In this document: in pieces, positions 17,724 through 26,577 of the stretch
How the letters are laid out: each line of letters opens with the position of its first letter
Numbering within the stretch: position 1 is the first letter of the stretch
Origin: Paraburkholderia rhizosphaerae
GTDB lineage: Bacteria > Pseudomonadota > Gammaproteobacteria > Burkholderiales > Burkholderiaceae
Length of the DNA: 64,000 nt
Direction of reading: 5' to 3'
Assembly (NCBI RefSeq): GCF_004366595.1
Contig: NZ_SORE01000005.1
Location: forward strand, 1-64,000
The notes under the pieces: model-generated
The model's database searches: none
Told to the model about the DNA's origin: nothing
The model's input: the letters and a program-made list of their open reading frames with translations, nothing else
Made by a program: the position numbers and the translations under genes

Positions 17724-18845
17724 ATGCATCGCACAACAAAAAGCGCGCGTGCCGCGCTATTCGCGGTGACCGCGTTTGCCGCAGCCACCGCATACGCCTC
17801 CGCTGCGCCGATCGCCTACGTGACGAGCGAGACAAACGGTGTCGGCGTGATCGATCTGAGCAGCATGGCGCTCGAAAAGACCATATCACTGGGCACCAGC
17901 GGCCCACGCGGCCTCAGCCTCACGTCAGACGGCAAGCGCCTGCTGGTCGCCGGCAAAACCGGCGAACTGATCGCGATCGATACCTCGACCGGAGAAGTGG
18001 TCAAACGCGTGACGATCGGCAAAAACCCTGAGTTCGTTCGCGTGCACGGCGGCTATGCGTACGTGACGTACGAACCGGGCGAAAGCGGTGCGCCGCCCGA
18101 GGCAAAGCAAGGCGCGAAGCCCGAACAGAAAACCGATCAGCAGGCTGAGAAGCCAGGCGAAAAACAGGCCGGCAAGGGCCACGACGATGACGACGACGCG
18201 AACAGCCCACCGGCTGAAATCGCGATTGTCGATCTGAAGACGATGAAGGTGCTGCGCTCGGTGAAAAGCGGACACGAAACCGAAGGCGTCGAATTTTCAC
18301 CGGATGGCCGCGAAATGCTCGTGACCAACGAAGGCGACGACACGGTGTCGGTCTATCGCACCGGCACCGGCCAACCGCTGCGCACGCTGAAGCTCGACGC
18401 GGGTTCGCGGCCGCGCGGCATCAGGGCGTCGCCGGACGGCAAGCAGTATGTCGTTACGCTCGAGAACACCAGCAAATTTGTCGTGCTCGATGCGGCAAGC
18501 CTGAAACCGGTGAAAACCGTCGATACGAAGCTGGGCCCCTATGGCGTCGCGTTCGATCCGAGCGGCAAGCATCTGCTGGTGGCCGCGGCGCGCGACAAGA
18601 CGCTGCAGGTGTTCGATGCGAAGACGTACGAGCACGTCGCCGATGTACCAGTCGGCCAGCGTTGCTGGCATTTCAGCTTCACGCCGGACGGCTCGAAGCT
18701 GATGCTTGCATGCGGCCGCTCGAACGCGGTCTATGTGCTCGACGCGTCGAACTATCAGACGATCTCTCAGATCGGCAATCTGCCGCTTGCGTGGGGCATC
18801 GTCACATCGCCGCCGAGCCCGGGTTCGATTGAATCGGCAAAGTAA
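17724..18845 (+). CDS. YncE-like periplasmic beta-propeller, PQQ-dependent-catabolism type
   Basis: A 373-residue exported protein with a signal peptide ending AAATAYASA. It is built of repeated YVTN/NHL-like blades: APIAYVTSETNGVGVIDLS, GPRGLSLTSDGKRLLVAG, EGVEFSPDGREMLVTNEG, RPRGIRASPDGKQYVVT, PYGVAFDPSGKHLLVAAA and HFSFTPDGSKLMLACG. A charged insert at about residues 118-155 (Lys/Glu/Gln-rich, then HDDDDDAN) interrupts the second and third blades. Such propellers occur beside PQQ-dependent alcohol oxidation genes and beside the E. coli TonB receptor yncD (pqqU). Here a TonB-receptor gene converges on it. GGAGAC precedes the ATG. Confidence 0.85.
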   Translation: MHRTTKSARAALFAVTAFAAATAYASAAPIAYVTSETNGVGVIDLSSMALEKTISLGTSGPRGLSLTSDGKRLLVAGKTGELIAIDTSTGEVVKRVTIGKNPEFVRVHGGYAYVTYEPGESGAPPEAKQGAKPEQKTDQQAEKPGEKQAGKGHDDDDDANSPPAEIAIVDLKTMKVLRSVKSGHETEGVEFSPDGREMLVTNEGDDTVSVYRTGTGQPLRTLKLDAGSRPRGIRASPDGKQYVVTLENTSKFVVLDAASLKPVKTVDTKLGPYGVAFDPSGKHLLVAAARDKTLQVFDAKTYEHVADVPVGQRCWHFSFTPDGSKLMLACGRSNAVYVLDASNYQTISQIGNLPLAWGIVTSPPSPGSIESAK

Positions 18846-18868
18846 CCGCGAGCAATCAGTCGATCAGG

Positions 18869-18888
18869 CGGGCGGCGAGCGCCGCCCG
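18869..18888. terminator. Hairpin between convergent genes
   Basis: CGGGCGGCG at 18869-18877 and CGCCGCCCG at 18880-18888 form a very GC-rich stem with a GAGC-type tetraloop. It lies between the stops of the beta-propeller and the TonB receptor. There is no long T-run. Confidence 0.5.
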
Positions 18889-18924
18889 TCGCGTTTGCGC
18901 GTCAACCTTCGATGAGCGCGCGGT

Positions 18925-21333
18925 TCAGTCCCACTGATATCGCATTCCCACCCAGAACCCGCGCGGCGCGCCCAGTCCGAGGAATTGCTCGTTGGTGATG
19001 TCGGTCGGGCTGAACGTATGGTTCGGGCCATTGAAGAAGTTCTGGCCGAGCACCGCGAAAGTCGCATAGCGTTTGTTCAGCAGGTTCTGCACCGAACCGA
19101 ATATCTGGAAGTGCTTTGTCACGTTGTACGTCGTGTCGAGATTGACGAGGAAATAGCCGGACAGTGTGCCGTTGATATCCTGATTGTTCTCGTCGCCGCG
19201 CGCGAAGATATTGCTGCGGTAAATCAGGTTAGTGCCGATGTTCCATTGCGCGGTCGCCGCATAGTCGAGCCGCACCTTGACTGTGTTCGCGGGAATACCG
19301 GGAATGCGATCGCCGGAATGCACGGTGATAGTACCGTTGGCGTCGGCGCTCGAGTTGCTTGAACTCGTTTCGGTCCATGTCGACCGGTAAGTCGCGTTCA
19401 CATAGCTATAGCTCGCGCTCACGCCGAGTGGGCCCCATTGCGTGCGGCCCGCCAGTTCGAAGCCCTGTCTGCGCGTTTTGCCGACGTTCTGGAAAAAGCC
19501 GAGTGTGCTCGACGCGCCTTCGCTACTGATGAACTGGATGTCGTCGTCGAGCGTCGTGCTGTACGCGGCCGCGCTCCACGATGTATTGCTGCCGATGCGG
19601 CCGCGCGCGCCGACTTCAAATGTCTTCGAAACCACCGGCTTTAGCGACGGGTCCGCGATGAAATCGTTCGGCAGCGAGCATGGTGCATTCGGGTCCGCGC
19701 AGGCGAGTTCGATCGATGTCGGCGTGCGCATCCCCTCGTTATACGTGAAGTAAGCGGTAAAAGCCGAAGTCGGATTCCAGTTGATGCCGACCGCCGGGTT
19801 GAAGCGCGAGAACGTATGCCGGCCATCGAGCAGCGGCTGGATGCCGCTTTCGTCGCCGATTACCGTGCGTGCCCAGTTGTAGCGGCCGGCGAACGTCATC
19901 GACCATTCGTCGGTGAACGAAAGTGTGTCGGTGAAGTAGATGCCGTAGTTCTCGTTGCGCGTCTTCGCATCGGTCTGCTGTACGAATGGCCCGTCGCCGA
20001 CCGTCGCGCGAGTCTCGGTGAAGAAAGCGTTCTGTGCGGACTGCGTGAAGTGCGTGTTCGCGAGATCAGCGGCCGCGCCGACCGTGAACTGGTTGTTCTT
20101 GCCGAAAAGCTTTTGCAGGAACGTCGCCTGGAGGCTCGCGCCGTAGCTGTCGGTGACGATCACCGACTGCGCATTGGTGGCCGGCGGTTCGTCATCGTCG
20201 TTCGGATCGAAGTCGTCGTTGACGTTACTGCTCGTGTTCACATTCCGGAAGTGCCGATAGTACGCGTTGCCGGTTATTTCAATGTCCGGCGTGAAATAGT
20301 GCGAACCGTTGATGGTCAGATAGCCGAGCTGGTTTTCATTCGTATCCGGAAACGTGTATGCCTGCGAACGGTTGTCGAGAAATGAACGCGGGATGGTCTG
20401 CGTGCCGTTCAGTGTGTTGTCGGCGCCGCCCATCGAAACCGAAATGGTCGTCGACGAATCCATGTAGCGCAGCTTGCCGAATGCCTGACGCAAGCGGCTC
20501 GAATTGTGATCGGCCCAGCCGTCGTCGTTCGTGATGTTAGCGGTGAAGTAGTAATCCAGCGGCGAATCGCCGATTACGCCGCCTTGCTGGATCTGTGCGA
20601 GCTTGCGGCCCCACGAACCGCCCTGGATCTCCGCTTCGCCGCCGGGATTCGAGCGGCCGTTCTTCGTAGTCACCGCAATTGCGCCGCCGAGTGTGTTCAG
20701 GCCGAAGGTCGGGTTGGAGCCCGGGATAACCTGAATCGTCTGGATGGCCGCTTGCGGAATCAGGTCCCAGTTCACGACATCGCCGAACGGTTCGTTGATC
20801 CGCACGCCGTCGAGAAACACCGACAGCCCCTGCGGCGTACCGAGCACCGGCGACGCGGTAAAGCCGCGATAGTTGACGTCGACCTGCCACGGGTTGCCCT
20901 GCGCATCGTTGATATCGACGCTCTGCAGGTTGTTCGAAAAGTAATCGGTCAGCGTATGCGAATTCTGCTGGACGATCTGGCTGCCACGGACCGTCTGCAC
21001 GTTGGCCGGCACCAGCTGGAACGGTGTGCCGATGCCGATAAGCGGTGTGGTGCCGATCACGAGAATATTGGGGAGCACGGTTTCCTGCTCGGTCTGCGGC
21101 TCGGTTTGCGCCGTCTGCTGCGATGTATTCTCTTGCGCGTCTGCCTGTTGCGGCGCGTCCTCGGGTTGCGGCGCTGGCGCATTCGCAGCAGGCGCAGTCG
21201 CGGCCGGCGTAGCGTCGGTCTGCGCCCAGGACGCAGCGGCCAACGCGGCCAGTACCGCGCCGACGGACAGCCGCAACGCAACTCGGGGTTTTAACGTCTG
21301 CACGCGCCGCGGTTTGCGTGGCAAGGTGGTCAT
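18925..21333 (-). CDS. TonB-dependent outer-membrane receptor
   Basis: An 802-residue receptor with a signal peptide (VLAALAAASWA), then a Pro/Gln/Ala-rich linker to residue about 75. The plug domain follows (LQSVDINDAQGNPWQVDVNY, GLSVFLDGVRINEPFGDVVNW, LNTLGGAIAVTTKNGR). The C-terminal half is a beta-barrel (NPAVGINWNPTSAFTAYFTY, FGSVQNLLNKRYATF) and it ends with aromatic-rich GFWVGMRYQWD as outer-membrane barrels do. The start MTTLPRK has GGAGAC 9 bases upstream; METATMTT, 15 bases earlier, is possible. The substrate is unknown. Its place beside a YncE-like gene and pqqBCDE suggests PQQ, a lanthanophore or another C1-related ligand. Confidence 0.88.
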   Translation of the reverse strand: MTTLPRKPRRVQTLKPRVALRLSVGAVLAALAAASWAQTDATPAATAPAANAPAPQPEDAPQQADAQENTSQQTAQTEPQTEQETVLPNILVIGTTPLIGIGTPFQLVPANVQTVRGSQIVQQNSHTLTDYFSNNLQSVDINDAQGNPWQVDVNYRGFTASPVLGTPQGLSVFLDGVRINEPFGDVVNWDLIPQAAIQTIQVIPGSNPTFGLNTLGGAIAVTTKNGRSNPGGEAEIQGGSWGRKLAQIQQGGVIGDSPLDYYFTANITNDDGWADHNSSRLRQAFGKLRYMDSSTTISVSMGGADNTLNGTQTIPRSFLDNRSQAYTFPDTNENQLGYLTINGSHYFTPDIEITGNAYYRHFRNVNTSSNVNDDFDPNDDDEPPATNAQSVIVTDSYGASLQATFLQKLFGKNNQFTVGAAADLANTHFTQSAQNAFFTETRATVGDGPFVQQTDAKTRNENYGIYFTDTLSFTDEWSMTFAGRYNWARTVIGDESGIQPLLDGRHTFSRFNPAVGINWNPTSAFTAYFTYNEGMRTPTSIELACADPNAPCSLPNDFIADPSLKPVVSKTFEVGARGRIGSNTSWSAAAYSTTLDDDIQFISSEGASSTLGFFQNVGKTRRQGFELAGRTQWGPLGVSASYSYVNATYRSTWTETSSSNSSADANGTITVHSGDRIPGIPANTVKVRLDYAATAQWNIGTNLIYRSNIFARGDENNQDINGTLSGYFLVNLDTTYNVTKHFQIFGSVQNLLNKRYATFAVLGQNFFNGPNHTFSPTDITNEQFLGLGAPRGFWVGMRYQWD

Positions 21334-21543
21334 CGTTGCTGTCTCCATCTGGTTCTTCTTGTCAGCAGGTACCGCATGCGTCACGAAGATCGGTTGCGGC
21401 CGCATCGAAACGCCTCGCCCCACCTGCGGCGCTCCATTAAAGCAAGCGTCGCACAGCGATACGTGGCTGCCCACGGGAAGATTTCCCGAAACTTTCAGGA
21501 AGCCTTCCTGAACGCCAGATTCCGATTCGCAGCACCGCGTACG

Positions 21544-22635
21544 ATGAGTAGAATGCGTTCCAACTTACCCGGCACAGTCATGCATCCCGTGAAAATGGTT
21601 CGCTCGCGCGTGTCACGGTCGTCCTCGTTCCGCTTTGTCATGTGGCGGGATTTCGCGTGCGTGCTCGTGCTGACAGCGGTTGCCTGGGTGCTGTGCTCGA
21701 CCTTCGACGTCAGCGAGCTCGCGTATCGCTGGACGCGCAACGCCGAGCGCTTTCAGCTCGACGAACTGCCGGTCACCCTCTGCGTGCTGGCCGTAGGCCT
21801 CGCCTGGTTCGCATGGCGTCGCTACCGGGAATCGCAGCGGGAATTGGCAACCCGGCGGATGCTGGAAGAACAGGCGGAGCAGCTGCTCGCCGAGAACCGG
21901 CGGCTCGCGAGCCAGGCCATCGAAGCGCAGGAAGCGGAGCGCCGCTATCTTGCCCGCGAGCTGCACGACGAGCTCGGGCAATACCTGAATGCGATCACGC
22001 TCGATGCCGCGCATATTCGCGATCTGTCGGCCGCGCGCGAGCCGGATATTCACCGCGCGTCGCTCGCGGTGATGCAAAGCGCAAGCTTCGTTTACAAGCA
22101 GATTGGCGGGATGATTCGCCGGCTGCGGCCGATCGGCCTCGACGAACTCGGTTTGCCGAGCGCGCTCGAACACTGCGTCGACGGCTGGCGCGAGCGGCTG
22201 CCGCACGCTTCGTTCGCTTTAACCGTCGATGGCGACTTCACCGGCATTGCCGACGCGCTGAACATCACGCTATACCGGCTCGTGCAGGAGGCTTTGACAA
22301 ACGTGTCGAAGTTCGCGCGCGACGCGCGTGTCGAGATCTATCTCGTGCGCACCTCGGCCGATGATCAGCGACACGGAGAAATTGTCGTGACGGTTGCCGA
22401 CAATGGTCCGGGCACCGATTTATGGCAGCCTCGCACCGGGCTGGGTCTGGTCGGTATGCGCGAGCGCGTTGAGTCGCTAGGCGGCGAGTTTCATATCGCG
22501 AGCCGTCGCGGCGACGGTTTCATGCTATGCGCGCGCTTGCCGTGTCACGCGGGCGAGCCGGAGCCGAGCGGCGCACCGAGCGTCGATGCCAGTGTGCCCG
22601 TTGAGCCGCCCGGCGCGGTCAGATCGGCAAACTGA
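21544..22635 (+). CDS. NarX/LiaS-type sensor histidine kinase
   Basis: A membrane sensor with two hydrophobic segments near the N-terminus (FACVLVLTAVAWVLCSTF and LPVTLCVLAVGLAWFAW) and only about 25 residues between them, so little periplasmic sensing surface. A coiled linker follows, then a HisKA_3 dimerisation domain with the phospho-His in LARELHDELGQYLNAI, then an HATPase domain (TLYRLVQEALTNVSKFA, VADNGPGTD, GLGLVGMRERVESLGGEF). The start is unresolved among ATGs at 21544, 21553, 21580 and 21595. Its 3' end overlaps the convergent response-regulator gene by 91 bp; the pair is presumably cognate. Confidence 0.88.
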   Translation: MSRMRSNLPGTVMHPVKMVRSRVSRSSSFRFVMWRDFACVLVLTAVAWVLCSTFDVSELAYRWTRNAERFQLDELPVTLCVLAVGLAWFAWRRYRESQRELATRRMLEEQAEQLLAENRRLASQAIEAQEAERRYLARELHDELGQYLNAITLDAAHIRDLSAAREPDIHRASLAVMQSASFVYKQIGGMIRRLRPIGLDELGLPSALEHCVDGWRERLPHASFALTVDGDFTGIADALNITLYRLVQEALTNVSKFARDARVEIYLVRTSADDQRHGEIVVTVADNGPGTDLWQPRTGLGLVGMRERVESLGGEFHIASRRGDGFMLCARLPCHAGEPEPSGAPSVDASVPVEPPGAVRSAN

Positions 22636-23267
22636 AGGCCGAGGCGGTTCGCCATTTGCGCGAGTTGCACGCCGTTGTTAGCGCCGAACTTCTGGCGAAT
22701 CACCGACTGATGATTTGCGACAGTCTTTTGGCTCAGTCCAAGCCGTTCGGCGATGACCGGCAGCGTATAGCCTTGCACGAGCAGGCGCAGCACCTCGAAT
22801 TCGCGCGCGGACAGCTGGCGTCCGGGCGGCCCTTCGCTGATCATCGTGCGCAGCGCGAGCGTCTGCGACACGTCGGCGCTCAGATAGCGCACGTGTCGGG
22901 CGACCGCGCGCACCGCTTCGACCAGCACGTCCGGCGCACTCGCTTTTGTCACATAGCCGCTTGCGCCGGCGTCGAGCGCGCGGCGCACAAACAGACTCTC
23001 CTCATGTACGCTGAAAATCAGCACGCGTGCGTCCGCCGTGCGCGCGAGCATGCGCCGCATTGCTTCGATTCCGCTCGCGCCGGGTAGCGCCAGGTCCATG
23101 ACCACCACATCGGGTTGCAGCGCGCAGAAACGCTGGTACGCCTGCGCCGCGTCCGCTGCTTCGCCGGCGACGCGCACATCGGGGCTCAGTTCGAGCAGGC
23201 GTCGATAGCCTTCACGCACGACCGCGTGATCGTCGACGAGCAACACGGAGATATCGGTGGTGGTCAT
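22545..23267 (-). CDS. NarL/LuxR-type response regulator
   Basis: A 240-residue protein. It has a receiver domain (VLLVDDHAVVREGYRRLL, phospho-Asp in VVVMDLALPG, Lys in GYVTKAS), then a LuxR-type HTH (LSAREFEVLRLLVQGYTLPVIAERLGLSQKTVANHQSVIRQKFG). The last 25 residues are a Gly/Ala/Ser/Pro tail lying in the overlap with the kinase gene. GGGAGC lies upstream of the ATG. It begins 23 bases after the pqqE stop on the same strand, so it may be the last gene of the pqq operon and could feed back on PQQ-dependent alcohol oxidation (compare ExaE/AgmR-type regulators). Confidence 0.9.
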   Translation of the reverse strand: MTTTDISVLLVDDHAVVREGYRRLLELSPDVRVAGEAADAAQAYQRFCALQPDVVVMDLALPGASGIEAMRRMLARTADARVLIFSVHEESLFVRRALDAGASGYVTKASAPDVLVEAVRAVARHVRYLSADVSQTLALRTMISEGPPGRQLSAREFEVLRLLVQGYTLPVIAERLGLSQKTVANHQSVIRQKFGANNGVQLAQMANRLGLQFADLTAPGGSTGTLASTLGAPLGSGSPA

Positions 23268-23290
23268 CTGCGCGCTCCCTGTTCGTTGTT

Positions 23291-24493
23291 TTATCGTTGG
23301 CGAGCGTTGCCTGGCCCGCTCTTTTGCTCACTCATTTGCCGCGAATTCGCGTCGTTGCGGAAAACCACCGGCTGCTCATCCGGCGCGAGCGCCGCGCCGC
23401 GTTGCGCCGCTTCGCGCACCACGCGCACGACCGCTTCGTGATGTGGAGACTTGTCGCATACCGGGTCCGCGTTCGCCGGGTCTTGCGTCAACAGATACGC
23501 CTGGCAGCGGCAGCCGCCGAGATCGCGGGTTTTCTCTTCGCAGCTGCGGCACGGTTCCTTCATCCAGTCGAAGCCGCGGAAGCGGTTGAACGCGTCGCTT
23601 TCGTACCAGATGTCGGCAAGCGACATGTCGCGCACATTCGGGAATGCGAGCCCCGGCAGCGAGCGTGCCGAATGGCACGGCAGCGCGGCGCCGTCCGGCG
23701 CGATGCCGAGGAATACCGAACCCCAGCCGTTCATGCAGCGTTTCGGCCGGGTTTCGTAGTAGTCAGGCACGACAAAGAAGATCTTGCAGCGGTTGCCGAT
23801 TGCCTTCCGATACCGTTCGACGACCGCTTCAGCTTCGTGCAGTTGCTCGGCAGTCGGCATCAGCTGCGCGCGGTTCGCATGCGCCCAGCCGTAGTACTGC
23901 GTATTCGCGAGCTCGAGGTATTCGGCGCCCATCTCGAGCGCCATCTCGATGATCTTGTCGACGTGCGGCAGGTTGTAGCGGTGCAGCACACAGTTGAGCA
24001 CCATCGGAAAGCCATGTGCCTTGATCGAGCGTGCGACGCGGTTCTTCAGGTCGAACGTGCGCGTGCTGCTGAGGAAGTCGTTCAGCTGCTGTGTCGAGTC
24101 CTGGAACGACAGTTGGATATGGTCGAGCCCATTTTCCTTCAGCACGCCCAGGCGCTGGTCGGTGAGGCCGACGCCGGACGTGATCAGATTCGTATAGAAC
24201 CCAAGCTTGCGTGCTTCGGCGACCAGTTCTTCGAGGTCGTCGCGCATCAGCGGCTCGCCGCCTGAAAAACCGAGTTGCGCGGCACCGAGCGCGCGCGCTT
24301 CGCGCAACACGTTAAGCCACTGCGCGGTATCCAGCTCATCTTTTTGCGCCGCGTAATCCACCGGGTTGTAGCAGAACGCGCAGTGCAGCGGGCAACGGTA
24401 CGTCAGCTCCGCGAGCAGCCACAGCGGCGGCGCAATGCCGGACCGCGCGGAATCCTCGGGAGTATGTTGCGCTGCAACCGAAAGATCAGTCAT
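23291..24493 (-). CDS. pqqE: PqqA peptide cyclase (radical SAM)
   Basis: A 400-residue radical-SAM enzyme that makes the Glu-Tyr carbon-carbon crosslink in PqqA, the first step of PQQ synthesis. The 4Fe-4S motif CPLHCAFC lies at residues about 34-41. GFSGGEPLMRDDLEELV follows. The C-terminal SPASM cysteines are seen in CMNGWGS, PCHSA, CRSCEEK and GGCRCQAYL. The Met of MTDLSV overlaps the pqqD stop as ATGA. The last 35 residues (EQPVVFRNDANSRQM...) extend beyond the usual core. Confidence 0.96.
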   Translation of the reverse strand: MTDLSVAAQHTPEDSARSGIAPPLWLLAELTYRCPLHCAFCYNPVDYAAQKDELDTAQWLNVLREARALGAAQLGFSGGEPLMRDDLEELVAEARKLGFYTNLITSGVGLTDQRLGVLKENGLDHIQLSFQDSTQQLNDFLSSTRTFDLKNRVARSIKAHGFPMVLNCVLHRYNLPHVDKIIEMALEMGAEYLELANTQYYGWAHANRAQLMPTAEQLHEAEAVVERYRKAIGNRCKIFFVVPDYYETRPKRCMNGWGSVFLGIAPDGAALPCHSARSLPGLAFPNVRDMSLADIWYESDAFNRFRGFDWMKEPCRSCEEKTRDLGGCRCQAYLLTQDPANADPVCDKSPHHEAVVRVVREAAQRGAALAPDEQPVVFRNDANSRQMSEQKSGPGNARQR

Positions 24494-24783
24494 GCTGATG
24501 GCTCCAACCAGCCGCGCTCGATCGCGTGCGCGATAAACGCCTCGACCTCGGGCGCAATACCCGTCGCATTGAAGGTGCTTTCGAGATCGGCGATCAGCGC
24601 CGCGACATCGCGGGTGCCGTCGCACCGCTTCAGAATCTCGGCCGCACTCTGGTTCAGTTTCACCATGCCTTCCGGATATAGCAATACGTGCGCGTCCTGG
24701 GCGGGTTCCCACTGCATCCGGAACAGCTTGTTCAGTTTCGGGCGCATCGTGTGGGATAAAACATCGCGGTTCGTATCGTTCAT
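24490..24783 (-). CDS. pqqD: PQQ biosynthesis peptide chaperone
   Basis: A 97-residue protein that binds PqqA and delivers it to PqqE. Characteristic segments are [40 protein letters not shown] and [14 protein letters not shown]. Translation is probably coupled on both sides: its ATG overlaps the end of pqqC and its stop overlaps the start of pqqE. Confidence 0.95.
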   Translation of the reverse strand: MNDTNRDVLSHTMRPKLNKLFRMQWEPAQDAHVLLYPEGMVKLNQSAAEILKRCDGTRDVAALIADLESTFNATGIAPEVEAFIAHAIERGWLEPSA

Positions 24784-25517
24784 ACCGGATAAGCCTTTTC
24801 GATCGCGTCGAGCATGGTCCACAGGATGTCCAGCTTGAATTGCAGAATATCGAGCGCGCGCTGCTGCTGCTCGCGCGTGCGGAAATAGTCGAGCGTGACC
24901 GCGAGCCCATGTTCGACATCACGCTGCGCGAGCGAAATGCGCGAGCGGAAATAGTTGAGACCGGCGGGCTCGATCCACGGGTAATACGTCGGCCATGTCG
25001 ACAGACGGTCCTTGTGAATCTGCGGCGCGAAGATTTCGGTCAGCGACGAGCACACCGCTTCCTGCCACGGCGCGCGGCGCGCGAAATTCACATACGCGTC
25101 GACCGCAAAGCGCACGCCGGGTGTCACATGCTCAAGCGACCACAGTTCGTCACGCGTCAGGCCGACTGCGTCGCCGAGACGCGCCCACGTTTCGATTCCG
25201 CCTTCATCTTCGCCATAACCGTCGTGATCGAGGATGCGCAGCACCCAGCGGCGGCGCGTTTCGCGGTCCGGGCAGTTCGACAGAATCGCCGCGTCCTTCA
25301 GCGGGATATTGATCTGGTAGTAGAAGCGGTTTGCGACCCAGCCGCGGATCTGCTCGCGCGAGCAGCCGCCGCTATTCATCTTCACGTTGAACGGATGATG
25401 GATGTGATACGCGCGGCCTTTCGCCCGCAATTGCGCTTCGAATTCGTCGCGCTTCCATGCGGTGCCGCTATCCGGCGTTTGCATGACGGTAGCGCGTGTT
25501 GCGCTTGTACTGTTCAT
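24780..25517 (-). CDS. pqqC: Pyrroloquinoline-quinone synthase
   Basis: A 245-residue cofactor-free oxidase that performs the final ring closure and eight-electron oxidation to PQQ. Motifs include [55 protein letters not shown] and [19 protein letters not shown]. The protein is all-helical, the usual length, and starts with a short Ser/Thr-rich tail. It lies between pqqB (87-base gap) and pqqD (4-base overlap). Confidence 0.96.
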   Translation of the reverse strand: MNSTSATRATVMQTPDSGTAWKRDEFEAQLRAKGRAYHIHHPFNVKMNSGGCSREQIRGWVANRFYYQINIPLKDAAILSNCPDRETRRRWVLRILDHDGYGEDEGGIETWARLGDAVGLTRDELWSLEHVTPGVRFAVDAYVNFARRAPWQEAVCSSLTEIFAPQIHKDRLSTWPTYYPWIEPAGLNYFRSRISLAQRDVEHGLAVTLDYFRTREQQQRALDILQFKLDILWTMLDAIEKAYPV

Positions 25518-25604
25518 CGAGAGTTCCCTTTGTATCGCTGCTTCACGGCGAACACGCCGTTGAATGATTCAAACCCGGCTTTAAAGGCCGGTTCAAAACC
25601 TGCG

Positions 25605-26525
25605 TCAAAGCTCGAAGGTCATCCCGTCGCGCGCGACTTCGATACCGTGCTGCGCGAGCGTGCGCCGTTCGGGCCCATCGTCGATAAGAATCGGGTTCGT
25701 GTTGTTGATGTGGATCAGCACCTTGCGGGCGCCGGGGCGATCGAGCGCATCGAGCACGTCGATCATGCCGCCCCGGCCGGATTGAGCGAGGTGGCCCATA
25801 TCCGCCGCGGTTTTCTTCGACAGGCCAAGCCGGATCATCTCGTCGTCGGTCCACGTCGTGCCGTCGACGAGTAGCAGATCTGCGCGGCGCATCGCGTCGC
25901 GGATGTGCGCTTCGACCGCGCCGAGGCCCGGCGCGTAGAACGCGCGCTTGCCGGATTCGACCGAGGTTAGGAGCAGCCCGATGTTGTCGCCGCGTTCAGG
26001 AGCGGTACGATGCGGCGAATACGGCGGCGCTTTGCTCGACAGCGGCAGCGCTTCGATGCGTACGCCGGGCAGCGCGGCGATTTCGAGCGGTGCGGCATCG
26101 AGGGCGATCACATGCCGTTCGACGCCGCAGTAATGCGACAGAATCGATGCAAGCGGAAAGCCGGTCGACAGGTCTTGCCAGACCGGATCGGTCGCATAGA
26201 CAGGCAGCGGCGCGTTGTGTTCGCGCAGCATCAGCAGACCGGTCACGTGGTCGATTTGCGCGTCCATCAGCAGCACCGCGGCGATGCCGGTGTCGCGCGC
26301 ATGGCGAGCTGGCTGCAACTCGGGATTGGCGGCAAGCTGCGCGAGAATGTCGGGCGATGCATTGATCAATAGCCACGCGACACCATCCACGCTGACCGCA
26401 AGCGACGATTGCGTGCGCGGTTCAGCGGCAATCGTGCGATTGCGTACCCCGTTGCAGTTGCGGCAATTGCAATTCCATTGCGGAAAGCCGCCGCCTGCCG
26501 ATGAACCGAGAACCCTGATTTTCAT
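25605..26525 (-). CDS. pqqB: PQQ biosynthesis protein PqqB (metallo-beta-lactamase fold)
   Basis: A 306-residue protein with MKIRVLGSSAGGGFPQWNC, the Cys-rich CNCRNCNGVR, LINASPDILAQL, the metal-site-like MDAQIDHVTGLLMLR, LLVDGTTWTDDEM and the C-terminal VLIHINNTNPIL. PqqB is thought to hydroxylate a tyrosine-derived intermediate during PQQ synthesis. I start at MKIRVLG, four codons into the longest frame. The 87-base gap to pqqC contains a short palindromic repeat with CCGGCTTTAAAGGCCGG. No pqqA lies upstream of this gene. Confidence 0.95.
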   Translation of the reverse strand: MKIRVLGSSAGGGFPQWNCNCRNCNGVRNRTIAAEPRTQSSLAVSVDGVAWLLINASPDILAQLAANPELQPARHARDTGIAAVLLMDAQIDHVTGLLMLREHNAPLPVYATDPVWQDLSTGFPLASILSHYCGVERHVIALDAAPLEIAALPGVRIEALPLSSKAPPYSPHRTAPERGDNIGLLLTSVESGKRAFYAPGLGAVEAHIRDAMRRADLLLVDGTTWTDDEMIRLGLSKKTAADMGHLAQSGRGGMIDVLDALDRPGARKVLIHINNTNPILIDDGPERRTLAQHGIEVARDGMTFEL

Positions 26526-26577
26526 CGTCCGTTCCACCGTTGGTTTTGTGAACTGGCCACTCCAACCTTCATAGGTA

